Assembly: GCA_032622095.1 (NCBI GenBank)
Contig: CP136063.1
Coordinates: 23,378,987-23,442,986 of the forward strand
Length of the DNA: 64,000 bases
From: Siphonodentalium dalli
Lineage: Eukaryota; Mollusca; Scaphopoda; Gadilida; Siphonodentaliidae
Direction: 5' to 3'
Shown here piece after piece: positions 21,366 through 32,890 of the stretch; position 1 is the first letter of the stretch; each line of letters starts with the position of its first letter. The notes beneath the pieces are model-generated. The model made no database searches and was not told the DNA's origin. It saw only the letters and a program-made list of their open reading frames with translations. The translations under genes and the position numbers were made by a program.

Positions 21366-22520
21366 AATTCGCAGATCAAAATAAAAATAATATTTATGGA
21401 AACAATTAAATACACCCATAGTACACAAGAGTAGAAAATTAAATACACCCATAGTATCCAAGAGTATAAAATTAAATACACCCATAGTATCCAAGAGTAG
21501 AACATTAAATACACCCATAGTACACAAGAGTACAAAATTAAATACACACATAGTACACAAGAGTACACAATTAAATACACCCATAGTACACAAGAGTACA
21601 AAATTAAATACACCCATAGTACACTAGAGTACACAATTAAATACACCCAAAGTACACTAGAGTACACAATTAAATACACCCAAAGTACACAAGAGTACAA
21701 AATTAAATACACCCATAGTATCCAAGAGTAGAAAATTAAATACACCCATAGTACACAAGAGTAGAAAATTAAATACACCCATAGTATCCAAGAGTAGAAA
21801 ATTAAATACACCCATAGTATCCAAGAGTAGAAAATTAAATACACCCATAGTACACAAGAGTACAAAATTAAATACACACATAGTACACAAGAGTACACAA
21901 TTAAATACACCCATAGTACACAAGAGTACACAATTAAATACACCCATATTACACAAGAGTACAAAATTAAATACACCCAAAGTACACAAGAGTACAAAAT
22001 TAAATACACCCAAAGTACACAAGAGTACAAAATTAAATACATCCATAGTATCCAAGAGTACAAAATTAAATACACCCATAGTATCCAAGAGTAGAACATT
22101 AAATACACCCATAGTACACAAGAGTACACAATTAAATACACACATAGTACACAAGAGTACACAATTAAATACACCCATAGTACACAAGAGTAGAAAATTA
22201 AATACACCCATAGTACACAAGAGTAGAAAATTAAATACACCCATAGTATCCAAGAGTAGAAAATTGAATACACCCATAGTACACAAGAGTAGAAAATTAA
22301 ATACACCCATAGTATCCAAGAGTAGAAAATTAAATACACCCATAGTACACAAGAGTAAAAAAAAATTAAATACACTCATAGTATCCAAGAGTACAAATTT
22401 AAACCACTCGTGGTATCGTGATTTTAACCACTCGCCAAAAGGCTCGTGTTTAAAACCATGATTCCACTTTTGAAATATGGTACTTTCGGCTACTATGGGT
22501 GTATTTTCCATTTCTATATG
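21366..22520. mobile_element. Tandem-repeat-bearing element, copy C (33-bp array on left arm)
   Basis: The same GAATTCGC left end as copy B leads into about thirty 33-bp units of AATTAAATACACCCATAGTA plus CACAAGAGTACAA (about 21405-22395). Then come the central AAAGGCTCGTG hairpin and a single forward GGCTACTATGGGTGTATT on the right (about 22485-22505). In copy B the mirror-image arm is the expanded one. Units vary at CACAAGAG/TCCAAGAG and GTACAAAA/GTAGAAAA. Frames across the array (33 is divisible by 3) give spurious proteins of up to 344 residues. Confidence 0.85.
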
Positions 22521-22763
22521 CAGCGTAGCACATATCGAAACTGCATCTATTGATCAGCAGCGGTTATCAGTGAGATTATACTCATTTGGAACACGTTTAC
22601 ATCAGTAAGATTATACCCCTTTTGACCAGTAGCTGTATGCCCCATGGATAGGTCAATTAAATGTTCAATAAGTTTAGTTACATTTAATCGGACATTTTTG
22701 GAAGGAGGTGTGAGATAGGTTGACAAATACACGAAGTATTGACATACCAGCATAATACGTTCC

Positions 22764-23214
22764 ATGATCACAGCCATTTTACATGGTCACCAGTGTGGTC
22801 ACAGCCATTTTACATGGTCACCAGTGTGGTAACAGCCATTTTACATGGTCACCAGTGTGGTCACAGACATTTAACATGGTCACCATGTGGTCACAGCCAT
22901 TTTAAATGGTCATCAGTGTGGTCACAGCCAGTTTACATGGCCACCAGTGTGGTCACAGCCATTTTACAGATGTTCCATGGTCACCAGTGTGGTCACAGCC
23001 ATTTTACAGATGTTCCATGGTCACCAGTGTGGTCACAGCCATTTTACAGATGTTCCGTGGTCACCAGTGTGGTCACAGCCATTTTACAGATGTTCCATGG
23101 TCACCAGTGTGGTCACAGCCATTTTACAGATGTTCCATGGTCACAAGTGTGGTCACAGCCATTTTACAGATGTTCCATGGTCACCAGTGTGGTCACAGCC
23201 ATTTTACAGATGTT
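22764..23214. repeat. Minisatellite changing from 31-bp to 40-bp units
   Basis: The first five or six units are 31 bp (CCATTTTACATGGTCACCAG then TGTGGTCACAG). From about 22970 the units gain GATGTTCC and become 40 bp, about seven copies. The gain therefore happened once and was then amplified. Open frames (HQCGHSHF-type) are repeat by-products. Confidence 0.9.
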
Positions 23215-24300
23215 TTCATGTTTTAATAATGGAGTAAATGCTCTTTATTTCTACCATTTCAGAAATAGACTAATACGGAACGCTCTCTTATGTGCTATGT
23301 CGTGCAAATGGCTGTTTTTGTTTATACCTATTTCGATACTGGGAAAATTGAAAAGAGATTTTATTTTTGCATTTTGGAGCGCAAACCGCCAAGTGGCTTT
23401 TAAATAGCATCGAGATTTCCGAATTACATTTACAATAAGAATCACGATGTTTTGCTCAATACGTGTAATTGTAATACGACCCTGCCTAACTATGCTTAAA
23501 ATCCATGTCCTGATTGACCAGTGGCTATCTCGTTCCAGTTTTGTGGTACAATTCTACTTTTTCAATTGTACCACGAAAAAAATCGGTTTATTCAGATCGC
23601 CGCACGCGACTTTTCCCGTCTTTTCTAACTCCGCGCAAACGGGGCATCAACGGAGTACACCCGCACCCGTAACCCTTTGAATTTTGCTACATCTTGACAA
23701 TCTTGCGAATTTTCTAGCGATTTGTCGCTTGAAAGCAGTTTGGTTGCCAATGAATATGGTCCAGATGATGTTATGGTATATTGATATATGTTACGACCAA
23801 AGAAAGTTACTTAATAAGTATATTAAATGACAAAATAAATCGGTAAAATTGTATTTTCCATGGGGTCGGGCTGTGCATTCGTCGATTCGAATCTCGATCA
23901 TATTCGATATTTCGGAATCAAGTTGAAACTGAAAGCGTTTGTTCACCAGAAGGGAAATAAGATTAGTTTAGTAAACTAGATCATTTAGATCGCTTTGTGT
24001 AAGGAAAATGGGCCATAGTCGATGATCATATTCATGTTGTCCCAACAACGTTCAACACAGAAATGACCGCAATCGTGTTTCCTGTACAATTTAAATGAAA
24101 GGCACGGGCGCCGCTGAAAACACATCCTTTTTTAGCCAATCACAACGATTATTTACGCAAACAAATTACCAGAGTACTCCGTGCAAAGAAATCGAGTACG
24201 CCCAATAAGAATTACACCACGAAATGTTTTCTCACCTGAGACCGAAAAAGCGCAGTATTTCGTTGACTATTCAATCGAATTATGACCAGAAACTTTCAGT
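23215..24300. other. No supported gene
   Basis: One 10-bp-arm hairpin (TGGTACAATT ... AATTGTACCA) lies at about 23543-23572. No other structure was recognised. Confidence 0.45.
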
Positions 24301-24310
24301 CGTATTACAA

Positions 24311-24432
24311 AAGAAATAAATACACGGTGTATCGGTGTGTATGGTCTAGTTGTACCACAACGCGTCGTCCTACAATCAGTTTTGTGTGGTACTACTTGAC
24401 CATACACACCTCTACACCGTGTATTTATTTCT
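24311..24432. repeat. Foldback hairpin, ~50-bp arms
   Basis: The left arm AAGAAATAAATACACGGTGT (24311 on) pairs with the right arm ending at 24432. Both continue through GTGTGTATGGTC and GTACCACA with few mismatches, leaving a loop of about 20 bases. No ORF. It resembles a small MITE or the stem of a hairpin RNA. Confidence 0.8.
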
Positions 24433-24538
24433 TAATTAGAACCACAACATCACAGCGGTCGTTTGCAATAACTGTATTCGACTGTCCATGTTACCTATTC
24501 CAAAATGTGTTCAAGGAAGCACCATTTAGTACCTTTGA

Positions 24539-24640
24539 ACTATACCTTACTTGTATTTAAATTCGCGCAGTACTATATTTTGCTGAGTTTTGAATTCGCG
24601 CACTTTGAATTTGCGCACCCTGCTGTGCGATTTACAAAAC
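24539..24640. repeat. TIR-end fragment related to 46371-46997
   Basis: TACCTTACTTGTATTTAAAT and TCGCGCAGTACTAT match the left end of the element at 46371 nearly base for base. It is followed by GAATTCGCGCA and a GTGCG-like step. Only one end is present, so it is a fragment or solo end. Confidence 0.65.
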
Positions 24641-24718
24641 TTACGAAATATCCACGTAAAAGTCTTGTATCTGATTATAGTTTCAGTTCTTAATTATCCC
24701 TGGAAATAAATGTGTGTA

Positions 24719-25118
24719 TTAACCCTTTACCCAACAAACCGGCCAAAACCGGCCAAATAAAGCTTCAACAGCCTAAAATATCTTCGGTCTGTCTCAATAG
24801 AACCATACAAATATGGATATCAATGGAACCGGCTCCTTGACCACATTGTGATAGTTACAGTTATGCCCTGTGCCAATGCATTCTCTTATATATGCGAGTC
24901 GACCATAGGTCGCCTCGCATATATAAGAGAACGCATTGGCCTAAAAAAAATCTTTTTTTAACACTTTTTACCATTTTTTCTTACATTCTTTAACAATTTT
25001 ATAATTTTTAATGTGTTAAGCCAATGCATTCTCTTATATATGCGAGGCGACCTATGGTCGACTCGCATATATAAGAGAATGCATTGGCACAGGGCCCTTC
25101 TGTTGGGTAAAGGGTTAA
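24719..25118. mobile_element. piggyBac-type MITE carrying two 67-bp palindromes
   Basis: The ends are TTAA followed by CCCTTTACCCAACA on the left (24719-24736) and the exact complement followed by TTAA on the right (25101-25118). TTAA target sites plus CCCTTT/AAAGGG termini are the hallmark of piggyBac elements. The 392-bp body has no transposase. It holds two near-identical palindromes (24873-24938 and 25020-25087, in opposite orientation) separated by an AT-rich linker, plus outer CCTGTGCCAATGC/GCATTGGCACAGG arms. It must be mobilised in trans if at all. Confidence 0.8.
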
Positions 25119-26019
25119 ATGTACATGAAAATGTACATGAAATCGAACACAACTGTATAATATTTTTGTGGTGAATACGGGTGCTTACATGTATATGGTC
25201 CAAATAAGCATTCTGATATTTAATAAATATTTATCATATCATATATATGTATCGTTATTATCAACAATGTTACTACTTTGTGGTCAGTCCCTAAATCCAG
25301 GCGGAAAATTAAGCGGCATGTCCGTGTCATGCAATCTATGTATGGAACTATATCTGATGTCGGCATCGAAGTGAGTCTGTATCATTAACATTATAACCCC
25401 CATGCACTTCCTGTGCCCTTTCCATTCACCACGGATGCTCATTTGCTATCCACATGTATTCCACGCGACGAATTGCGTCACAGGAGCTATGTTTACATTA
25501 TCTGATATGTTTCTGTCCATGCAAACTCACTCGCTAAACCCATATATGTACGATGGCAACACATCAAACAGCTTATTTGGTATTAACCATTAACAGCACC
25601 ACTATAAACTCCCTGATTTTATGTTTTATGTGAAACGTGGATGAGTTATGCATTCTGAATCAAAGTGAACGGGAGAATTAATAATTCAATATTTAAAAAA
25701 ACAACATGGAATTGATCTCGAAAGAAGTAAAACCACATCCGCGTATAGGCTGCTGACTTAAGAAAAAAAATCAACTCTTGGTTCGGTGTATTTTAAATGC
25801 ATAACTAACTCAGATTGACAAATCCGGCGAAAAGGTCCGCCACATCTAATTTATCGGTCGTTTCAGTACATCACGTTTTAATATATACCCTCCCACCGCA
25901 TTCGTTCTGCGGAATGCGAATGCAGGACGTTGGTTGGTCTAAATTACGTCACATGACGTCGCACGCCGACCACTACTTGCATCCAGTTTTATGTATACGC
26001 AGCTTGCAACGAACTACGA
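25119..26019. other. No supported gene
   Basis: Short frames only. Near 25940 a GACGTCACATGACGTCG-like cluster occurs, of uncertain meaning. Confidence 0.45.
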
Positions 26020-27598
26020 GACTAACGCTGGGAATGGGCGTGTTTAATCTACCAGCTGAATGCTGGGAATGGGCGCTTAATGCGTGTTTAATCTACCAGC
26101 TGAATGCTGGGAATGGGCGCTTAATGCGTGTTTAATCTACCAGCTGAATGCTGGGAATGGGCGCTTAATGCGTGTTTAATCTACCAGCTGAATGCTGGGA
26201 ATGGGCGCTTAATGCGTGTTTAATCTACCAGCTGAATGCTGGGAATGGGCGCTTAATGCGTGTTTAATCTACCAGCTGAATGCTGGGAATGGGCGCTTAA
26301 TGCGTGTTTAATCTACCAGCTGAATGCTGGGAATGGGCGCTTAATGCGTGTTTAATCTACCAGCTGAATGCTGGGAATGGGCGCTTAATGCGTGTTTAAT
26401 CTACCAGCTGAATGCTGGGAATGGGCGCTTAATGCGTGTTTAATCTACCAGCTGAATGCTGGGAATGGGCGCTTAATACGTGTTTAATCTACCAGCTGAA
26501 TGCTGGGAATGGGCGCTTAATGCGTGTTTAATCTACCAGCTGAATGCTGGGAATGGGCGCTTAATGCGTGTTTAATCTACCAGCTGAATGCTGGGAATGG
26601 GCGCTTAATGCGTGTTTAATCTACCAGCTGAATGCTGGGAATGGGCGCTTAATACGTGTTTAATCTACCAGCTGAATGCTGGGAATGGGCGCTTAATGCG
26701 TGTTTAATCTACCAGCTGAATGCTGGGAATGGGCGCTTAATGCGTGTTTAATCTACCAGCTGAATGCTGGGAATGGGCGCTTAATACGTGTTTAATCTAC
26801 CAGCTGAATGCTGGGAATGGGCGCTTAATGCGTGTTTAATCTACCAGCTGAATGCTGGGAATGGGCGCTTAATACGTGTTTAATCTACCAGCTGAATGCT
26901 GGGAATGGGCGCTTAATGCGTGTTTAATCTACCAGCTGAATGCTGGGAATGGGCGCTTAATGCGTGTTTAATCTACCAGCTGAATGCTGGGAATGGGCGC
27001 TTAATGCGTGTTTAATCTACCAGCTGAATGCTGGGAATGGGCGCTTAATACGTGTTTAATCTACCAGCTGAATGCTGGGAATGGGCGCTTAATGCGTGTT
27101 TAATCTACCAGCTGAATGCTGGGAATGTGCGCTTAATGCGTGTTTAATCTACCAGCTGAATGCTGGGAATGGGCGCTTAATACGTGTTTAATCTACCAGC
27201 TGAATGCTGGGAATGGGCGCTTAATGCGTGTTTAATCTACCAGCTGAATACTGGGAATGGGCGCTTAATGCGTGTTTAATCTACCAGCTGAATGCTGGGA
27301 ATGGGCGCTTAATACGTGTTTAATCTACCAGCTGAATGCTGGGAATGGGCGCTTAATGCGTGTTTAATCTACCAGCTGAATGCTGGGAATGGGCGCTTAA
27401 TGCGTGTTTAATCTACCAGCTGAATGCTGGGAATGGGCGCTTAATGCGTGTTTAATCTACCAGCTGAATGCTGGGAATGGGCGCTTAATGCGTGTTTAAT
27501 CTACCAGCTGAATGCTGGGAATGGGCGCTTAATGCGTGTTTAATCTACCAGCTGAATGCTGGGAATGGGCGCTTAATGCGTGTTTAATCTACCAGCTG
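26020..27598. repeat. 44-bp satellite-like array, about 36 units, near-homogeneous
   Basis: The unit is ACCAGCTGAATGCTGGGAAT, then GGGCGCTTAATGCGTGTTTA, then ATCT. Units start every 44 bp from 26051 to 27591 without indels. The first unit is 8 bp short. The only common variant is G to A in CTTAATGCG (to AATACG) at units 9, 13, 16, 18, 22, 25 and 28 counted from 26051. Two singletons occur at about 27128 (GGG to GTG) and 27250. Extreme homogeneity indicates recent amplification or gene conversion. The unit itself contains CCAGCTGAATGCTGG, an imperfect palindrome. Confidence 0.97.
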
Positions 27599-27976
27599 AC
27601 TCGGTTGATTGTAATATAAGTAATTAATGGTGATGTTGTTGCGTTCCATATATAGTATCTCTGTCTTCATGTTATTCTTGGTGGTGATGTTTCTACAGAA
27701 TTTTATATGGTTTGCACTTGTAGCCACTGCGAGTGCCTCGGGTCCCTTATATATATGATATATATTTTGCATTGACAAGGTATTTATAATATTTGATGAA
27801 TCCCACATGAACCTTTATCAATGCGTCAAACTGACGGTCGGGTGGGTGAGGCAGCATGTTATCATTCATCCAACCGACAGCTTCAACCCATATACACTGT
27901 GTTTCTTAGAGTCAATCGTTTCTCACCAAGCATATTGTCAAACTTTGAAAGCTCACATATGACCTTTATTTCTGAG
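27599..27976. other. No supported gene
   Basis: Unique sequence between the satellite and the LINE relic. No feature recognised. Confidence 0.4.
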
Positions 27977-28560
27977 ATTCGTAATGCTTGAGAGATTTTT
28001 GAGAGTTTGACCTTGAATCAACAGTGTCAACGTGAATATAATGTGTTGCAGCAACTGGCTCAACTTGCGTGGCATGTTTTAGAATTGTTGCAACTTTGGT
28101 AGATGTGTCCAAGGCCTGTGACACAGGTTCAGTAAACAAAGCGATAGCAGTATCATCAATTTGTGTTTCTTGCGATTTACAAATATAAGTATGACTGTTG
28201 TCTGAGTTCTGTCTGAGTTCAGCACACGTGTTTGAGGAAACGGCATAATAGTATGTGACTGGTTGAATTGGTGGTCGAGCACCGACTATTTTCTTTGCAT
28301 CGCAATAGAATAGATGTTTCTCGGCCTTACAGTTTTGAATTGTGAATTCATAGTCCCATATGGGACACGACGATCCATTGCAGCATGTGAGCCTTTACAG
28401 TTCGGACATTTGTGTTTGTGTATGCGCAATCATAATGATCATGTTCAGACACAGAGCAGTGTGCACATATGTTTCTTTGCTTGTATAATCTTTCTGACCA
28501 TGATCATATCCATGACAGTTAAAACATCGTAAAGGATCTGGGACGTAAGTACTTAAATCT
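27977..28560 (-). pseudogene. LINE ORF1 relic with zinc-knuckle (gag-like) motifs
   Basis: On the minus strand, a VDLSTYVPDPLRCFNCHGYD segment near 28555-28500 starts a row of Cys/His knuckles. It continues in shifted frames as CSVSEHDHYDC and as KCPNCKGSHAAMDRRV. An RPRNIYSIAMQRK stretch follows, then, past a stop, a long open stretch from ARPPIQPVTYYYAV to a TAA near 27978. Triple CCHC knuckles followed by CKGSHAA..R are characteristic of jockey/I-type ORF1 proteins, which bind their RNA. At least two frameshifts and a TAG make it non-functional. No ORF2 was found nearby. Confidence 0.7.
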
Positions 28561-29510
28561 ACCTCCATGCACCCAGCCGATGGATGTTTGCACCGATTAC
28601 CGATTAGAAGGGCAGAAGATAACTATTCAAAGGAACTGTTTGTCGATCAACTGTCTGTGAAAATATACGGACATGTGGGGCCTACTCGGCTAATATCGCT
28701 GACCGAGTTATCAACACAGCTCTGCTACTGTTCAATGTATAGTGAGGGGTCTTTGTGGAATATATGTTAATTGCAACAGAGCGTAAGATTGAATTGTTAT
28801 TGGACATTCAATCGAAAGAGAGCCACTGATTGGCCCAGTCTGATTGGGTTGACTGATTGTCAGAACTAGTGAAACTGTACACGAACGATAAACATGGAAA
28901 GCTGCTGTCTATTATTTTATTTTAAAATCAAGAACACCCAAATTCTGTTTGAAATTCTCAACCAAATAAATTCAATGCAGGGGTTAAAAGTTGATACTAT
29001 CAACATGTTTTTTGGAAAAGAAAATACTCGAATTATGGTCCGGCCAAAGACTGATACATAGCTGAAGTAGTAACCCGTTTAGCCACTGCATGTAGCAGCC
29101 TCCCGGTACTTCCACGCAGTGAGAGAGGCGTTAGCAGCTCCCAGTACCTCCATACAATGAGACAGGCGTGAACAGTACAGGAGAACAGAATATACATGAA
29201 CAAACATAAATCAGTACTTCAAACATCAGACTAAAATTACAACAGATAACACAACTTTAATCTGAAACACTGTGGAGAGACGTTACTGGTTGATCAATTA
29301 AGCCGGTAAACTCAACCGCCCGTGTTGAAGAGATGTAGGACCAAAGTGGGACCAATGAGCTAAGCCGTATCGGCAGCTCGATGCCTCACGTGTTACGGCC
29401 GCCATACACACTTAGAAATAACAAGCCGTATAGGTACTAAGGTAGTGCCAATATGTCTGTTAGTACCAGACCAACAGGTATCGAGAAGATTTGGTTTTAT
29501 ATATTGATAT
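28561..29510. other. No supported gene; small duplication
   Basis: A 39-bp duplication, AGCAGCCTCCCGGTACTTCC and AGCAGCTCCCAGTACCTCC with their following bases, lies at about 29092-29168. The rest is unremarkable. Confidence 0.4.
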
Positions 29511-29519
29511 AATACCACA

Positions 29520-29668
29520 TCATGTTGGTACTAGCCACTCTCGGAACCTAAAAGTTACCCACGTGATGGCATCACGTGATAATTCATTTGGTACCAGCCG
29601 ATCTCGGAACCCAAGTGTTACCCACGTGATGGCATCACGTGATAATTCATTTGGTACTAGCCGATCTC
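29520..29668 (+). promoter_or_regulatory. Duplicated CACGTG palindromes ahead of ATGGCGGCG
   Basis: A 68-bp unit is tandemly repeated. Each holds the imperfect palindrome CCACGTGATGGCATCACGTG (about 29559 and 29623), so four CACGTG E-boxes fall within 90 bp, two of them in TCACGTGA form (the CLEAR/M-box consensus of MiT/TFE factors). AAAATGGCGGC, a YY1-type word often placed at animal promoters, follows at about 29672. A promoter role is inferred. Confidence 0.4.
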
Positions 29669-29674
29669 GATAAA

Positions 29675-29980
29675 ATGGCGGCGTCCAGCCACTTCAAGTT
29701 GAGGCGATTTAGTTTGTTTACAGTATATAAACATGGACGAAGAGACAAACAAACATCAGGTTTAGACATTTTATGTTGGAATCGGACTCGGCTTACATGC
29801 TGTAGCGTATGCCAGTTTAGGTACGTTGTTCGCTCGCTGGGTGGATTTAAGATTAGGGAAGTAACTTCTCTGAAATTCATCAACATATTTTTTGGACCTA
29901 ACTGGCTTCTCAATAACCTGGAATATTGTCAGCACTGTGTTGATTATGTTTGTACATGGACGGGACAAGATGATATATAA
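29675..29980 (+). CDS. Small ORF behind the E-box repeat, possible first exon
   Basis: The frame opens at AAAATGGCG, a good start context, and encodes a basic N-terminus (MAASSHFKLRRFSLFTVYKH). It stays open for 101 codons to 29980, with several Cys residues (CSVCQF). A GTACGT donor-like word follows CAGTTTAG at about 29821, so only the first 49 codons might be exonic. An in-frame ATG lies 36 bases upstream at 29639. No family is recognised and no downstream exon was identified. It may be non-coding first-exon sequence or chance. Confidence 0.25.
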   Translation: MAASSHFKLRRFSLFTVYKHGRRDKQTSGLDILCWNRTRLTCCSVCQFRYVVRSLGGFKIREVTSLKFINIFFGPNWLLNNLEYCQHCVDYVCTWTGQDDI

Positions 29981-31690
29981 CCTCCGAAAAAATAACGGGC
30001 GCTAACATTATTGATATTCTCCTCTGCAAGAGTCTGAAGAGAGCAACTTTTCGGTGAACTGAGACAGACCAAATTCAAAAGTCATTGAGTGCAGTGGGGT
30101 TACATTTTACATGCACAACAGTATTGTGAATTACAAAAGACAGATACTTAAGTTTCACAACATTATAAACCGCCCAATTAACTCACAAGAGTGAACAACT
30201 GGTGACTATGATTACGAGACATCCAATTCTGTAGAAATTAGTCAGAGTTATGACGTCACAGATCAGTCATGACTCATGAGTCAGTAACAAGTTTGATGGC
30301 TACAACGTACAAGTACCTGTGCAAAGGACGATGTATCATATTCTTCAATTTTCATCGAAACGTGATTTGAGAACCATGTCGCCATGACATGTCGCCCAGT
30401 TACGGAGTCTGTTATTCTTTTGATCGAAACGCCTGTGATGCTGTGATATTGTTCTGATATATTTATGGAATGGTGGATAATCTCGGAGATACGGATCCAA
30501 TACTGGGACACACGTTATAACTGAATCAATCGCAAGCTTTTAGTAACGTACTACAGCTATGCTCTAATTAAACATCCCCCTTTAACAAGGTTGTAGGGCG
30601 TTAATGACACCGGTTATACCATACCGCCGTTCAACCATGGTCAAGTGGTTGATATGTGGCAACCGCAGATAATCTTTATACAGTCTTATTAAAAATATTT
30701 TGCGACCACTGTACTCCGCACTAATTTGTCACATGGCCACCTTGTAAACACCCAGTCCAGCTTTTCATCAGCGCCATGCACCATATTAACTATACACAAA
30801 ACAATATTTCAATTAATAATTTGTTTACGGTTTAATTGACATTCAAAGTTGGTCACTGACCGACATTCGCAACTACCAAGGCAGCGTCAAGCCATGCCAG
30901 AAATATACACTATGTGGTGGTTATAATGGTGACTTTAAAACGGTTCAAATGTCGGCCACGGTAGGATTAATCAATGTTAATAGTATCAACAACGTGGTAA
31001 TATCGGTGGCCAATGTCGTTAAGGGGGGGGGGGGCAATTAGAGCTTAGCTGTATACATACATGAACATGTAGACCATTCCAAAGTCCAGATGCTACATGT
31101 TCTTATCAAGACATGTCTGGCTACTAGTATCATTCTGAGCGATCCGGCCATTTTCCGCTTTGCTAGGAAATAACCTCATCCATAACTGGAAACCATATTA
31201 GCGAAATTCTACATTATATGGCTTTGGTGATCAGGCGATGACATTGACTTGTTGACGCATAGATGCGAATGGAGAATAATTTATTAACTATGGCTTTACC
31301 AAACTTTATCATATATTAAATACATTAAACTCTCTTTGTGTTTCATGTATCTTAGTATTTGTTCATTTACTGATACAGCATATTGGAAGTGTACGATAAG
31401 CAAAACACTGAACACCGTGGCAATTTTTTTGGGAGAGTGATAATAATTCTGGTAACCCATTCAACATCTCCTTGTAGCGAGGACTAATGAGCGCTATATC
31501 GGTATTTTGCAAACAACAGTTTTAATTAACCAAAGTTAATGGTCTCCCCATTTTTGAGTATTTTGCTTATCGCACACTATTTACAAAGGTTTGGGAGTTA
31601 TTTCAAAGATTTGCTCCCCTGGCTGTGAATGACCGATCGGTCTATTTTAGCACGACCGGGCAATTATATATTGATAGGTTGTTCACTCAG
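29981..31690. other. Intergenic, no gene; short inverted repeat
   Basis: A run of 12-13 G occurs near 31022. An inverted pair, GATAAGCAAAACACT (about 31399) and AGTATTTTGCTTATC (about 31557), spans about 190 bp and could be a decayed MITE. No coding region was recognised. Confidence 0.4.
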
Positions 31691-32890
31691 ACCTGTTTAA
31701 GATGTCTGATATATAATGTTCACAGAAGCCCATTATCAGCAAAAAGCCTTTGCGACAAATCTCAGACATCTTTGCGATAAATGGCAAAATATAGTCGCCC
31801 AGTACGTAGTCTGAGAGTTATCGTAAAGATGTTTGAGATTTATCGTAAAGGTTTGTGTGTTATCGCAAAGGTGTTTGTGATTTTTCGCAAAGTTTTGCGA
31901 TTTATCGCAAAGGTTTGCTCCCTCATCACTCATGCATCTGGCTGTGAATGACTGATCGGTCTATTTTAGTCCGACCAGGCATAGATTGATAGGTTGTTCA
32001 CTCAGACCTGTTTAAGATGCCTGATTTATAATGTTCACAGAAGCCCATTATCAGCAAAAAACCTTTGCGGCAAATCTCAAACATCTTTACGATAAATCAA
32101 AAAATTTATTCACACAGTACGTAGTCTGAGATTTATCGTAAATATGTTTGAGATTTATCGTAATGGTTTGCGTGTTATCGCAAAGGTGTTTTGCTGCTCT
32201 CACCATTCATGCATCTGGCTGTGAATGACTGATCGGTTTATTTTAGCCCGACGTTCAATTATAAATTGATAGGTTGTTCACTGAGACCTGTTTAAGATGG
32301 CTGATTTATAATGTTTACACACAAATTAAGATATTTTTAGCACCAAAAAAGTTTACCACAAATCTCAAACATGTTTGCGATAAATCGCAAAATATAATCA
32401 CCCAGTACGCAGTCTGAGAGTCATCGTAAAGATGTTTGAGATTTATCGTAAAGGTTTGCGAGTTATCGCAAAGGTGTTTGTAATTTTTCGCAAAGTTGTT
32501 TTGTGATTTATCGCGAAGGTTTGCTCGCCTTATCCCACATGCATGCTGGCTGTCAAAGAACGATCGGTCTATTTTAGCCCAGCCATGCTATTATAGATCG
32601 ATTGGTGGTTTACCCAGACCTGTTGAAGATGTCGGATTATATTTATATTTATACGGTTCAAGTCCATTAATGCCAATGCATGAAAATATATCTGCGATAA
32701 ATCACAAACCATTGCGATTAATCGCAAACCTTTTGTAATCAATCAAAAACCTTTACACTAAATCGCATATATTTATTGCAAAGTAGTTTGCGATTCGCAA
32801 AGGTTTGCGATTTATCGCAAGGTAGTTTTTTATTTATCGGCTATTCTAGACCGATTGGTGTTTCATCCAGACCTGTTTCAAGATGTTTGA
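31691..32890. repeat. Long repeat of ~250-330-bp units rich in CGATAAATCGCAAA words
   Basis: Anchor ACCTGTTTAAGATG recurs at 31691, 32006, 32286, 32618 (ACCTGTTGAAGATG) and 32871 (ACCTGTTTCAAGATG). Each unit carries a CTGGCTGTGAATGACYGATC-like block and a cluster of TTTGCGATAAATCGCAAAG words in both orientations. The inner words are self-complementary, so each unit can fold on itself. Short ORFs are not conserved. Confidence 0.8.

Noticed and set aside
21341-22375. 344-codon Tyr/Cys/Leu-rich open frame
   Set aside because: It follows exactly the 33-bp repeat units (33 is divisible by 3); other frames over the same array are open too.
26020-27598. CRISPR array
   Set aside because: Units are tandem without unique spacers, and the setting is eukaryotic.
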